From: Candidatus Methanoperedentaceae archaeon
GTDB lineage: Archaea; Halobacteriota; Methanosarcinia; Methanosarcinales; Methanoperedenaceae
Length of the DNA stretch: 7,851 bases
Direction: 5' to 3'
Assembly: GCA_013331375.1 (NCBI GenBank)
Contig: DUGO01000224.1
Coordinates: 1-7,851, forward strand
Part shown: one piece after another, positions 1 through 6,636 of the stretch
Position numbering within the stretch: the stretch's first letter is position 1
Layout: every line of letters begins with the position of its first letter
Position numbers and translations under genes: made by a program
Notes under the pieces: model-generated
Told to the model about the DNA's origin: nothing
The model's database searches: none
Seen by the model: only the letters and a program-made list of their open reading frames with translations

Positions 1-285
1 GGCGGATGCGGCGTTATTTCGGTAGCCGCAAATGTCGTGCCTGCAAAAGTGGCAGGTATGGTGGATGCGTTCAGGAGCGGCAACATGGAAGAAGCCAGGA
101 GGCTGCATTTTGAGCTTGCGCCCCTTGTACGTGCGCTGTTCCTTGAGACAAACCCGATACCCGTAAAGAGGGCATGCGAACTCATGGGGCTTGCGGCTGG
201 CGCGCCGAGGCTGCCTCTTACGGCGCTTGGCAAGGATAACGAGAAGCTGCTGAGGAGCGCACTTGAGTCCCTGAAGGTGCTATGA
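1..285 (+). CDS. dapA: 4-hydroxy-tetrahydrodipicolinate synthase, C-terminal part (5' end outside window)
   Basis: This is the last 94 codons of a gene that begins before the window; the frame is open from base 1. DapA condenses pyruvate with aspartate semialdehyde in the cytoplasm, the first committed step of the diaminopimelate/lysine pathway. The visible start, GGCGVISVAANVVPAKVAG, matches the conserved stretch that follows the Schiff-base lysine barrel strands in DapA-type class I aldolases. It is followed by the helical C-terminal tail, including LFLETNPIPVKRACELMGL, where the NPIPVK block is typical of true DapA. The catalytic lysine and tyrosine lie upstream and cannot be checked. The stop TGA overlaps the dapB start (ATGA), so the two genes are translationally coupled, which strengthens the assignment. 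Only about a third of the usual ~290 residues is present, because of the window edge and not because of truncation. Confidence 0.9.
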   Translation, partial: GGCGVISVAANVVPAKVAGMVDAFRSGNMEEARRLHFELAPLVRALFLETNPIPVKRACELMGLAAGAPRLPLTALGKDNEKLLRSALESLKVL

Positions 286-1073
286 TACGCGCTGCAGTGA
301 CTGGCGCCAACGGGCGCATGGGATCGCTGATTATAAGCAACATACTGGGATCAAAGGACATCCAGCTCGTGGCTGCGATAGATAATGTAAACATCGGGAA
401 GGATGCAGGTGAAGCCATTCATGCGGGTAAGGTAGGTGTCCCAATCACAGCGGCTGCCGAGCTTGATTCCGAACTTTCCCGCACAAAGCCCGACGTGCTC
501 ATAGACTTCACAGTGGCTGCTGCGGTCGTGGGGAACGTGCAGGCAGCATCAAAGAACAGGGTCAATCTCGTTGTGGGGACGACCGGCTTCTCCCAGGAGC
601 AGTACGCTCAGATGGAGAGCGCGATACGCGGTAGCGGCAAAGCAGCGGTCATATCGCCCAACTTCGCCGTAGGCGTCAATGTCTTTTATAAGATAGTCGA
701 GAGCGCAGGCGCGTACCTTCGGGATTTCGATGCCGAAATCATAGAGATGCACCATAACAAGAAGCTCGATGCCCCGAGCGGGACAGCGAAGAAGGCTGCC
801 GAGGTCATATCTGCGGTCAGGGGCGGTAGGGAGTTCGTGTATGGGCGCAAAGGTCACTCGCCAAGGAAAGATGAGATAGGCATACACGCTGTAAGGGGAG
901 GGGACATCGTGGGAGACCACCTCGTGCTGTTTGCAGGGGACGGCGAGCGTATTGAGCTCAAGCACCAGGCTCACTCACGGCAGGCATTCGCGGGCGGGGC
1001 GCTGCGGGCAGCACGGTATGTAGTCAATGCGAAACCCGGGATATACGGAATGAACGATGTTCTCGGGCTTTAA
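282..1073 (+). CDS. dapB: 4-hydroxy-tetrahydrodipicolinate reductase
   Basis: DapB reduces the DapA product to tetrahydrodipicolinate with NAD(P)H, the second diaminopimelate/lysine step, in the cytoplasm. The 263 residues are normal for the family. The N-terminal dinucleotide-binding loop is GANGRMG (residues 8-14). IDFT (74-77) and VVGTTGF (97-103) are the cofactor-domain landmarks, and SPNFAVGVNV (125-134) is the hinge region. The catalytic signature EMHHNKKLDAPSGTA spans 155-169: H157 and K161 correspond to the His and Lys (H159/K163 in E. coli) that act in hydride transfer, and the SGTA segment binds substrate. The C-terminal RGGDIVGDHLV and HQAHSRQAFAGGALRAA blocks also fit. The ATG start overlaps the dapA stop by four bases, so no separate ribosome-binding site is needed. 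The gene appears intact. Confidence 0.96.
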   Translation: MIRAAVTGANGRMGSLIISNILGSKDIQLVAAIDNVNIGKDAGEAIHAGKVGVPITAAAELDSELSRTKPDVLIDFTVAAAVVGNVQAASKNRVNLVVGTTGFSQEQYAQMESAIRGSGKAAVISPNFAVGVNVFYKIVESAGAYLRDFDAEIIEMHHNKKLDAPSGTAKKAAEVISAVRGGREFVYGRKGHSPRKDEIGIHAVRGGDIVGDHLVLFAGDGERIELKHQAHSRQAFAGGALRAARYVVNAKPGIYGMNDVLGL

Positions 1074-1106
1074 TCTGATTTCGAAACTGAACATTCCAGG
1101 ACCGGT

Positions 1107-2195
1107 ATGAGCAAACAATCTGTATTGACCGTGCTCAGGGACATACTCCCGGCATGCGGCTACAGCGTGAGCGCGCCAGGCATAGCTGACATACTTGCAG
1201 AGAAGGATTACAGCAAGATATACATAAAGTATGGCGGCGACATAGGGTATGCGGAAATACTGCATTTAGCCCGGTCAATGCACGGGGGCAGGAGCCTTCT
1301 TGTCTCGGACATCCCTCTCAGAGAGGAGGTGCGGAAATTCGCCGGAGAGCAGGGGATAACGGTCTGGGACGCCGAAAAGCTCGAGCGATGGATAGGAAAA
1401 GCGGTGCTTGATAATGCGGAGGGGAAAAAATCAGACCTTCTAGCCCAGGCTGACGAGCAGGGCGCATTCGGCGGCTTTGGCAGCTTTTTTGATGCCCCTG
1501 TAACGGACAGGGCGCAGCCTGCCCCTGAGATGCGCATCCAGGCTGAGCGTACATTTTTTGAGCCAGCTGAACCTGCAAGCGCAGCGGGCTCCCGCGAGAT
1601 CGAGGGGAAAATCAGGATAATCCTTACGTCTGCACCGGTGAACATTTCCCGTGCGAACGCTGCAGGCATAGCGGAGTCGCACGTGGGCGACATTAAAAGC
1701 CAGCGTATAGTGTTCATCCCGTTCTGGAGATATAAATATTCGTTCAGGGTGAAGAAGTCCTACAAGACCAAGATTGTTGACCTGTCAGGCAACGGCGAAG
1801 GGATTGTGAACGCGCTTTCAGGCGAGAATAGTTTCACCTCCCTTCGGGACGTGTTCTCATATGCGGATGTGCCAACGAAGAACTATGAGATAAAAAAGCC
1901 TGCCATCTCAAAGAACGATGCGGTCGCGAAGGCACTTGAGCTGATAATACGGGAGCATACCCAGGAGGTGCGCCTGAGCGAGATGATAGGGGACACGATA
2001 GTCTATGAGAAAAAATCGTTTTCACCGGATGCCGAGGATATCGGCATCACGGCAGACCTAATCCACATACCGGTATGGGAAATACTGGGCGTGCGCGAGG
2101 TCATAGAGATCAACGCCTACGACGGGCATGTCGGCGCGCCGCAGAAATCCGCGACAAGAGCCGGGAAAGTCTATTCTGACGCCGAGTTCCTCTGA
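1107..2195 (+). CDS. uncharacterised archaeal protein with a degenerate Mrr-like N-terminal domain
   Basis: I do not recognise this 362-residue protein as a named family. It has no signal peptide or membrane segment and only one cysteine (C17), so it is probably cytoplasmic without a metal cluster. Residues ~1-100 resemble the alpha/beta fold of Mrr-type restriction endonuclease domains: a strand with YIKYG (39-43), then a helix, the strand SLLVSD (63-68), a helix, and GITVWDAEKLERWIG (83-97). The usual Q/E-x-K catalytic pair reads I-x-K here, so nuclease activity is doubtful. Residues ~105-165 are a low-complexity Ala/Gly/Glu/Pro linker. Residues ~168-345 hold two similar beta units: IVFIPFWRYKYSFRVK (201-216) followed by VDLSGNG, and LIHIPVWEILGVREV (318-332) followed by INAYDGHVG. 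It lies 33 bases after dapB on the same strand, so it is probably co-transcribed. The ATG is preceded only by a weak AGGA/CCGGT ribosome site. Function unknown. Confidence 0.85.
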   Translation: MSKQSVLTVLRDILPACGYSVSAPGIADILAEKDYSKIYIKYGGDIGYAEILHLARSMHGGRSLLVSDIPLREEVRKFAGEQGITVWDAEKLERWIGKAVLDNAEGKKSDLLAQADEQGAFGGFGSFFDAPVTDRAQPAPEMRIQAERTFFEPAEPASAAGSREIEGKIRIILTSAPVNISRANAAGIAESHVGDIKSQRIVFIPFWRYKYSFRVKKSYKTKIVDLSGNGEGIVNALSGENSFTSLRDVFSYADVPTKNYEIKKPAISKNDAVAKALELIIREHTQEVRLSEMIGDTIVYEKKSFSPDAEDIGITADLIHIPVWEILGVREVIEINAYDGHVGAPQKSATRAGKVYSDAEFL

Positions 2196-2197
2196 CG

Positions 2198-2210
2198 TTT
2201 CGTTTTATTT
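2198..2210 (+). terminator. possible oligo-T terminator after the dap-side genes
   Basis: Just after the stop of the 362-residue gene the plus strand reads TTTCGTTTTATTT. T-rich runs on the coding strand are the main intrinsic termination signal in archaea. It overlaps the last codons of the convergent ilvN gene, so it may be composition only. No hairpin is evident. Confidence 0.3.
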
Positions 2211-2702
2211 CTCTGTCTGCACAACCTTTATGCCCCGTGTCATCGAGACCATGCCTGTCCTGACAAGCTCCCTGATGCCGAACTGGCGCAGCAGCTCTTC
2301 CATCGCGTTGATCTTGCTTTCGTCGCCCGTGACCTCCACGATAAGCGATTTTGCGCCCACGTCCACTATCTTTGCCCTGAACACGTCAACTATCTGCATG
2401 ACCTCCGACCGCGTATCCGGGTCAACGCTCACCTTTATGAGCGCAAGCTCCCTGTTAACGGATTCCTCGGGTGCGAGGTCGCTTACCTTTATCACATCGA
2501 TGAGCTTATTGAGCTGCTTTGTTACCTGCTCCAGAATCCTGTCGTCCCCGCTGACCACTATCGTCATGCGGGAAATGTCCGGCTTTTCTGTTACGCCAAC
2601 GGTGAGGCTGTCTATGTTGAATCCTCTCCTGCTGAACAGCCCCGCGACCCTGGCGAGCACACCTGGCTTGTTTTCCACAAGAACTGCAAGTGTATGCTTC
2701 AT
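2205..2702 (-). CDS. ilvN: acetolactate synthase small (regulatory) subunit
   Basis: This is the regulatory subunit of acetohydroxyacid synthase; it activates IlvB and normally confers feedback inhibition by valine. The 165 residues match the ~160 typical of the short form. An N-terminal ACT domain (about 1-75) begins [19 protein letters not shown] and continues [17 protein letters not shown]11, G14 and N29 fall at the positions that line the valine site in E. coli IlvH, so feedback control is likely kept (inference from alignment by eye). A second ferredoxin-like C-terminal domain (about 80-160) contains [11 protein letters not shown] and [19 protein letters not shown], ending [17 protein letters not shown], as in the family. 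The ATG has a GGAG Shine-Dalgarno seven bases upstream, inside the end of ilvB, and only four bases separate the two genes, so they are co-translated. It is the last gene of this operon here. Confidence 0.97.
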   Translation of the reverse strand: MKHTLAVLVENKPGVLARVAGLFSRRGFNIDSLTVGVTEKPDISRMTIVVSGDDRILEQVTKQLNKLIDVIKVSDLAPEESVNRELALIKVSVDPDTRSEVMQIVDVFRAKIVDVGAKSLIVEVTGDESKINAMEELLRQFGIRELVRTGMVSMTRGIKVVQTEK

Positions 2703-2706
2703 GCTC

Positions 2707-4383
2707 TCACTCCAGGTTCATGATTTCGTTTATGGCAGCCCCGGCGGGTACCATGGGTGACACGTTTTCCTCGCGCTCGACCACGAAATCTATGACGGTT
2801 GGTCTTCCTGAGCTCACAGCTTCCTCTATCACATCCTTTACATCTTCAGGCTTTGTGGCTCGAAGCCCCAGTGCGCCATACGCCTCTGCGAGCTTCACGA
2901 AGTCAACGCTGCCTTCAATGCATGTACTCGAGTATCTCCTTTCAAAGAAGAGCTCCTGCCACTGCCTGACCATCCCGAGGAACCCGTTGTTAAGTATGGC
3001 AGCTATCACCGGTATGTCGTTCTGCACCACTGTGGCAAGCTCCTGGCTGTTCATCTGGAAAGAGCCGTCTCCTGCAATGTCAACGACCACAGAATCCGGT
3101 TTTCCGACCTTGACGCCTATGGATGCCGGGAAGCCGTAGCCCATCGTGCCGAGCCCGCCGCTCGAGATGAAGGTGCGCGGCTTCGTATATTTGAAGAACT
3201 GGGCAGCCCACATCTGGTTCTGACCGACTTCAGTGACGATGATGGCATCCGGGCAGACGTCGCAGAACGACTCAACAACGAACTGCGGCTTGAGACCGTC
3301 CTTTTTGTAGCCGAGGGGGAATTCCTTCTTCCATGTCTCCACCTTTTTGTTCCACTCGGTCGTGCTCTTGCGCTGTCCCGCCCTGATGTATTTGACCAGT
3401 GACTTCAGGACTCTCTTGGCATCTCCCACGATGGGAACATCCACCCTGACGTTCTTGCTTATCTCGGCAGGGTCAACGTCTATGTGCATGATTTTTGCGC
3501 CCGGGGCGAAAGCCGCTATCTTGCCAGTCACGCGGTCATCGAACCGTGCGCCGACAGAGATGAGGAGGTCGCATTCCTGCACAGCATAGTTGGCATACCG
3601 TGTCCCGTGCATGCCGAGCATGCCGAGCGAGAGCGGATGCGCTGTCGGGAAGCTGCCTATGCCCATCAGGGTTGTCGTAACCGGGGCAAGCAGCGCCTCT
3701 GCAAGCTCAAGAAGCTCAGTCGATGCCCCTGAGATTATCACGCCTCCTCCTGCGTAAATGACGGGTCTCTCAGCCCTGAGTATCTCTGATGCAGCCTTCT
3801 TTATCTGCTGCTCGTTGCCTGCAAACGTCGGCTTATAGCCGCGCAGCTTCACCTCTGCAGGATAATCGAATTCGATCATTTCGGTCTGCGTGTCCTTTGG
3901 CAGGTCTATGAGCACCGGTCCCGGGCGTCCAGTCGATGCAATGTGGAACGCCTCTTTGACGACCCTCGGGATTTCCTTTGCTTCCCTGACGAGATAGTTG
4001 TGCTTGGTTATCGGGAGAGTGATGCCAGTGATGTTAGCCTCCTGGAAGGCATCGTAGCCGATGAGCGAGCGCGGCACCTGTCCTGTGAGCGCGACTATGG
4101 GCACAGAGTCCATGTATGCAGTTGCGATGCCTGTGACAAGGTTCGTGGCTCCGGGACCTGAGGTTGCCATGCATACGCCTACCCTGCCTGTCGCACGCGC
4201 ATACCCGTCCGCGGCATGCGCAGCAGCCTGCTCATGCCGTACCAGGATATGCTCGATTTCGCAGTCGTACAGTTCATCGTATATGGGCAGGACTGCACCG
4301 CCGGGGTAGCCGAACATCACATCCACTTTCTCGCGCCTGAGCGATTCCACAAGCGCCTTTGCTCCTGTCATCTTTTCTGGCAT
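2707..4383 (-). CDS. ilvB: acetolactate synthase large (catalytic) subunit
   Basis: This is the thiamine-diphosphate and FAD-dependent catalytic subunit. It joins two pyruvates to acetolactate (valine/leucine) or pyruvate plus 2-oxobutyrate to acetohydroxybutyrate (isoleucine). The 558 residues are full length. The N-terminal Pyr domain starts [20 protein letters not shown] and contains the catalytic glutamate E51 in [37 protein letters not shown] and [10 protein letters not shown] are AHAS signatures. The middle FAD/Rossmann-like domain (about 190-345) includes [11 protein letters not shown]. The C-terminal PP domain carries the ThDP/Mg motif GDG (438-440) through NN (465-466). W475 in [10 protein letters not shown] corresponds to the tryptophan that favours 2-oxobutyrate in AHAS enzymes, which separates it from other ThDP decarboxylases. 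The start ATG has GGAGG four bases upstream. It sits between the LeuA/CimA gene and ilvN on the same strand. Confidence 0.98.
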   Translation of the reverse strand: MPEKMTGAKALVESLRREKVDVMFGYPGGAVLPIYDELYDCEIEHILVRHEQAAAHAADGYARATGRVGVCMATSGPGATNLVTGIATAYMDSVPIVALTGQVPRSLIGYDAFQEANITGITLPITKHNYLVREAKEIPRVVKEAFHIASTGRPGPVLIDLPKDTQTEMIEFDYPAEVKLRGYKPTFAGNEQQIKKAASEILRAERPVIYAGGGVIISGASTELLELAEALLAPVTTTLMGIGSFPTAHPLSLGMLGMHGTRYANYAVQECDLLISVGARFDDRVTGKIAAFAPGAKIMHIDVDPAEISKNVRVDVPIVGDAKRVLKSLVKYIRAGQRKSTTEWNKKVETWKKEFPLGYKKDGLKPQFVVESFCDVCPDAIIVTEVGQNQMWAAQFFKYTKPRTFISSGGLGTMGYGFPASIGVKVGKPDSVVVDIAGDGSFQMNSQELATVVQNDIPVIAAILNNGFLGMVRQWQELFFERRYSSTCIEGSVDFVKLAEAYGALGLRATKPEDVKDVIEEAVSSGRPTVIDFVVEREENVSPMVPAGAAINEIMNLE

Positions 4384-4433
4384 CGTTCCTCCAATACAAT
4401 CGAGCTATTCATGTATCCTTTTCATCCTCTTTA

Positions 4434-4452
4434 ACTGGCTCTTAGTGCCAAT
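4434..4452 (-). other. small stem-loop in the 88-base spacer between the leuA-like gene and ilvB
   Basis: On the minus strand ATTGGC and GCCAGT can pair (one G-T wobble) around a seven-base loop. An AAAGGTGAT sequence, close to the ideal archaeal Shine-Dalgarno, lies immediately upstream (4453-4461) although no convincing gene follows it. There is no T-tract, so it is unlikely to be a terminator; it may be an mRNA processing or stability element, or chance. The rest of the spacer (4384-4471) holds only the ilvB ribosome site at 4388-4392. Confidence 0.25.
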
Positions 4453-4471
4453 ATCACCTTTCCGGTTCTAT

Positions 4472-5993
4472 TTATGTCTCCTTATGATCCTCTTTATGAT
4501 TGTTCTTCATCAGCCTGTTTATGCCCTCAAGCACAGCCTCAACTGACGCCATGATGATGTCTGCGCGGGCACCGCGTGCGGTTATTGATTCGCCGCCCCT
4601 GCTGAGCTTGACCCAGACCTCGACCAGCGCGTCCGTGCCTCCTGTAATGGCATCGACATGGTATTCCTCAAGCTGCACATCAGCGACGCCGGATACAGCC
4701 TTCCGGAGCGCGCTTATTGCAGCATCCACGGGACCCACGCCCACACCTGCCTCGACTATCTCGTTGCCGTTGACCTTGAGCTTGATGGATGCTGTAGGTG
4801 TAACGGTGTTGCCAGCGACAACTGTAAGCTCCTCAAGCTTCACCTTTGACTCCTGGTAGATGCCGAGCACGGTTTCAGCGATAATCTGAAGGTCTGCGTC
4901 TGTTACGCGCTTGCCCTTGTCACCCAGCTCCTTGATGCGGGTAACAATTTCGTCCACCTGCTTAGCATCAGCCTCAAGCCCGAACTCGCGCAGCGCCAGC
5001 TCGACCGAGCTTTTTCCTGCATGTTTTCCGAGCACGATTTTCCGCTCACGCCCGACACGCTCCGGTGTTATAGGCTCGTAGGTTGATGTGTTGGCGAGCA
5101 GTCCGTGCACGTGGATGCCTGCCTCGTGGGTGAACGCATTGCCTCCCACTATCGCTTTGTTGGGCGCGACCGGGATTCCGGTCATCCTGCTGACAAGTCT
5201 GGAAGTGGTATAAAGCGCCTTGCTGTTGATTTTCGTCTTCAGTCCGAATAATGCCTCAAGGCTCATGGCGACCTCTTCAAGCGCAGTATTGCCAGCCCTC
5301 TCTCCGATGCCGTTAATGGTCACGTGCGCTTCTCTTGCGCCAGCGCGAAGGGCGGCGATGGTATTTGAGGTCGCAAGCCCGAAATCGTCATGGCAGTGTA
5401 CGCTCACGGGTCGCGGCAGCTCGCCGAGCTCTTTGAAAATATCGTAGCTGCGGTCGGGCACGAGCACGCCTACCGTATCGCAGAAGCACAGGCGGTCAGC
5501 GCCAGCCTCAATGCCTTTCTGGTAGACGGCTTTCACGAACCCGAGTTCCGCCCGGCTCGCATCCTCGCCGCTGAGCTCAACGATGAGCCCGTGCTGCTTT
5601 GCATACTCGGTCATCCCTGCAGCAAGTTCGAGCACATCATCCCGCGTCTTCTTGAGCTTCTGGGTTATGTGCAGGTCCGAGACCGGAGCCACAAGGTGGA
5701 TTGAGTCAACGTCGCAATCTATTGCAAGGTCTATGTCCTCTTTCCTGATGCGGCAGTATGAGCATATCTCCGCGTTAAGACCCGCGTTCGCGACCTTTTT
5801 AATAGCCTGGCGCTCGCCTGCAGATGTTATTGCAGAGCCTGCCTCTATGATGTCAACGCCAAGCGCATCGAGCTTACTCGCTATCAACAGCTTTTCTTCA
5901 GACGTCAGGGAAACCCCGGGCGTCTGCTCACCATCCCGCAGGGTGGTGTCCAGGAACTTTATTTCAGCCGATAAAGCGATCCCTTCTGTTCAT
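4472..5993 (-). CDS. leuA: 2-isopropylmalate / (R)-citramalate synthase family enzyme, start region frameshifted
   Basis: This enzyme condenses acetyl-CoA with a 2-oxo acid: 2-oxoisovalerate for leucine (LeuA) or pyruvate for isoleucine (CimA). Family motifs are the catalytic [13 protein letters not shown] (5953-5915), [12 protein letters not shown], the metal-binding [16 protein letters not shown], and [15 protein letters not shown]-terminal regulatory LeuA-dimer domain (roughly the last 130 residues) holds [11 protein letters not shown]. The frame containing the catalytic motif opens after a TGA at 5992-5990 and has no ATG, GTG or TTG until a TTG at 5887, which would delete the motif. An ATG at 5993 with a GGAGTTGAT ribosome site (5998-6006) lies in another frame and stops at 5964. 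Dropping one G of the GGG at 5981-5983 gives [15 protein letters not shown] and about 506 residues, normal for archaeal homologues. It leads the ilvB-ilvN operon. Family assignment is sure; LeuA versus CimA is not. Confidence 0.85.
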
Positions 5994-6018
5994 GTAAATC
6001 AACTCCCTAATAGGGGTT
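5994..6018 (-). promoter_or_regulatory. leuA-like gene leader: strong Shine-Dalgarno within a possible hairpin
   Basis: The minus strand carries GGAGTTGAT (5998-6006), one base off the ideal GGAGGTGAT, four bases before the ATG at 5993. This marks that ATG as the real start. Bases 6001-6018 can fold as AACCCC-TATTA-GGG(A)GTT, six pairs with one bulged A, hiding GGAG. On the DNA, 6005-6015 (CCCTAATAGGG) is a perfect odd palindrome that could equally be a repressor operator. The predicted transcription start is close to 6018, so the hairpin would sit at the very 5' end. The structure is visible; the role is inferred. Confidence 0.45.
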
Positions 6019-6040
6019 CATGGATAAGCGGTGCTATTAG

Positions 6041-6050
6041 AAATATTTAT
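6041..6050. promoter_or_regulatory. TATA element of a divergent promoter
   Basis: AAATATTTAT lies between the divergently read leuA-like gene and the DUF22-like gene. Its core AAATATTT (6041-6048) is self-complementary, so it reads as a TATA box on both strands. With the usual archaeal spacing of about 25-27 bases, plus-strand transcription would start near 6070-6073, a few bases before the ATG at 6076 (nearly leaderless). Minus-strand transcription would start near 6018, giving a ~25-base leader with a Shine-Dalgarno. BRE elements are not clear on either side. Confidence 0.5.
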
Positions 6051-6075
6051 CGTCTATCAACCGGAATTTCATCAT

Positions 6076-6486
6076 ATGCATCCAACGCAGAAGATACGCC
6101 TTGTGTTGAAGTCCGATGAGGGGGTTGAGACCGAGGATGTGACCGCTCTGCCCTACGAGTTCAAGATGTCAAACAGGGGAAAGTGGGAGATGCTGGTAGC
6201 TGATGAGGATGCCAGCGTAAGGAAGGGCGAGATATCCAGGGTCATGATACGCGACGTGCATATATCGCCCAACACAATCGTGCTGCCATGCGCATTCAGC
6301 CACCATGCGCTCGGCGCTGTGGTGAAGGTGCAGCATAGGGGGCTTGTTGTCGTTGAGGCGGAGCGGCATATCAGCTCAGTCCAGTTCCTGGGGTACGAGG
6401 ACGGGATGGTAAAAAACGGTGATTTGCTTGCGGTCGTGAACGTTTTTCCCATAACGCTGCCTGAAGGGGCGAGGAGACCCTGCTGA
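6076..6486 (+). CDS. DUF22-like archaeal protein of unknown function
   Basis: This 136-residue protein, beginning MHPTQKIRLVLKSDEG, has no signal peptide or membrane segment and looks beta-rich. I assign it to DUF22 by recalled pattern: a KWEMLVADEDASVRKGEI segment (about 36-53), a central IVLPCAFSHHALGAV (about 75-89) with paired histidines, and a C-terminal DGMVKNGDLLAVVNVFPI, typical of a small barrel-like fold. DUF22 is found mainly in archaea and has no established function. A GTG at 6031 could extend it by 15 residues, but that stretch would overlap the TATA box, so ATG 6076 is preferred. The message would then be almost leaderless, since no good ribosome site precedes it. It is divergent from the leuA-like operon and shares its promoter region, which could mean co-regulation. 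The two histidines of SHHA could bind a ligand or metal, but this is untested. Confidence 0.75.
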   Translation: MHPTQKIRLVLKSDEGVETEDVTALPYEFKMSNRGKWEMLVADEDASVRKGEISRVMIRDVHISPNTIVLPCAFSHHALGAVVKVQHRGLVVVEAERHISSVQFLGYEDGMVKNGDLLAVVNVFPITLPEGARRPC

Positions 6487-6512
6487 AGTCCCGTTTTCAG
6501 TCGGCGACACCG

Positions 6513-6524
6513 TAAATTATATAC
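6513..6524 (+). promoter_or_regulatory. TATA box for the di-haem cytochrome gene
   Basis: TAAATTATATAC in the 150-base gap after the DUF22-like gene fits the archaeal TATA consensus, with a purine-containing CGTAAA just upstream that could serve as BRE. The expected start is near 6546, leaving a leader of about 90 bases before the TTG at 6637. This suggests the cytochrome gene is transcribed independently of its neighbour. Confidence 0.5.
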
Positions 6525-6608
6525 ATGGAGCCACGCATATTGAAATTCGGGTGTCTGGGGCGATCTATGCGGGCAGTGGAAAGGGACGGAATAGTACCCG
6601 TAGATTGA

Positions 6609-6630
6609 TTATGGACATTCCATAGGGGGT
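6609..6630 (+). promoter_or_regulatory. hairpin and Shine-Dalgarno before the di-haem cytochrome gene
   Basis: TATGGA-CAT-TCCATA (6610-6624) can form a six-pair stem with a three-base loop, directly abutting AGGGGGT (6624-6630), the ribosome-binding site. That site is six bases before the TTG start and supports TTG 6637 as the true start over the in-frame ATG at 6670. The hairpin may modulate translation. The rest of the leader (from about 6546) shows only weak pairings. Confidence 0.35.
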
Positions 6631-6636
6631 ATAAAC

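Noticed and set aside
549..974. 141-codon minus-strand frame inside dapB
   Set aside because: dapB is unambiguous on the other strand; this is a shadow frame without motifs.
2128..2760. Long plus-strand open frame, 210 codons, over ilvN
   Set aside because: It is antisense to the clearly real ilvN and overlaps the end of the 362-residue gene; its Ser/Thr-rich product has no recognisable motif.
2690..3139. 149-codon plus-strand frame within ilvB
   Set aside because: It mirrors the codon bias of ilvB on the opposite strand; it has no motif, and its low-complexity Ser/Thr composition is typical of an antisense shadow.
4405..4425. Six-residue minus-strand frame (MKRIHE) before ilvB as an attenuation leader peptide
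   Set aside because: It contains only one branched-chain codon and no terminator or alternative hairpins follow, so classical attenuation is not supported.
4424..4496. ATCCTCTTTA occurring twice (4424-4433 and 4487-4496)
   Set aside because: The copies are ten bases long with unrelated flanks, one within the end of the leuA-like coding region; probably chance in A/G-rich mRNA-like sequence.
5583..6119. 178-codon plus-strand frame crossing the leuA-like 5' end and the divergent promoter
   Set aside because: It runs through the catalytic region of the leuA-like gene, the promoter and the DUF22-like start; its product has no recognisable features.
6525..6608. 27-codon ORF in the cytochrome leader
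   Set aside because: Its ATG touches the TATA box and lies upstream of the expected transcription start, so it would not be on the message; no ribosome site.
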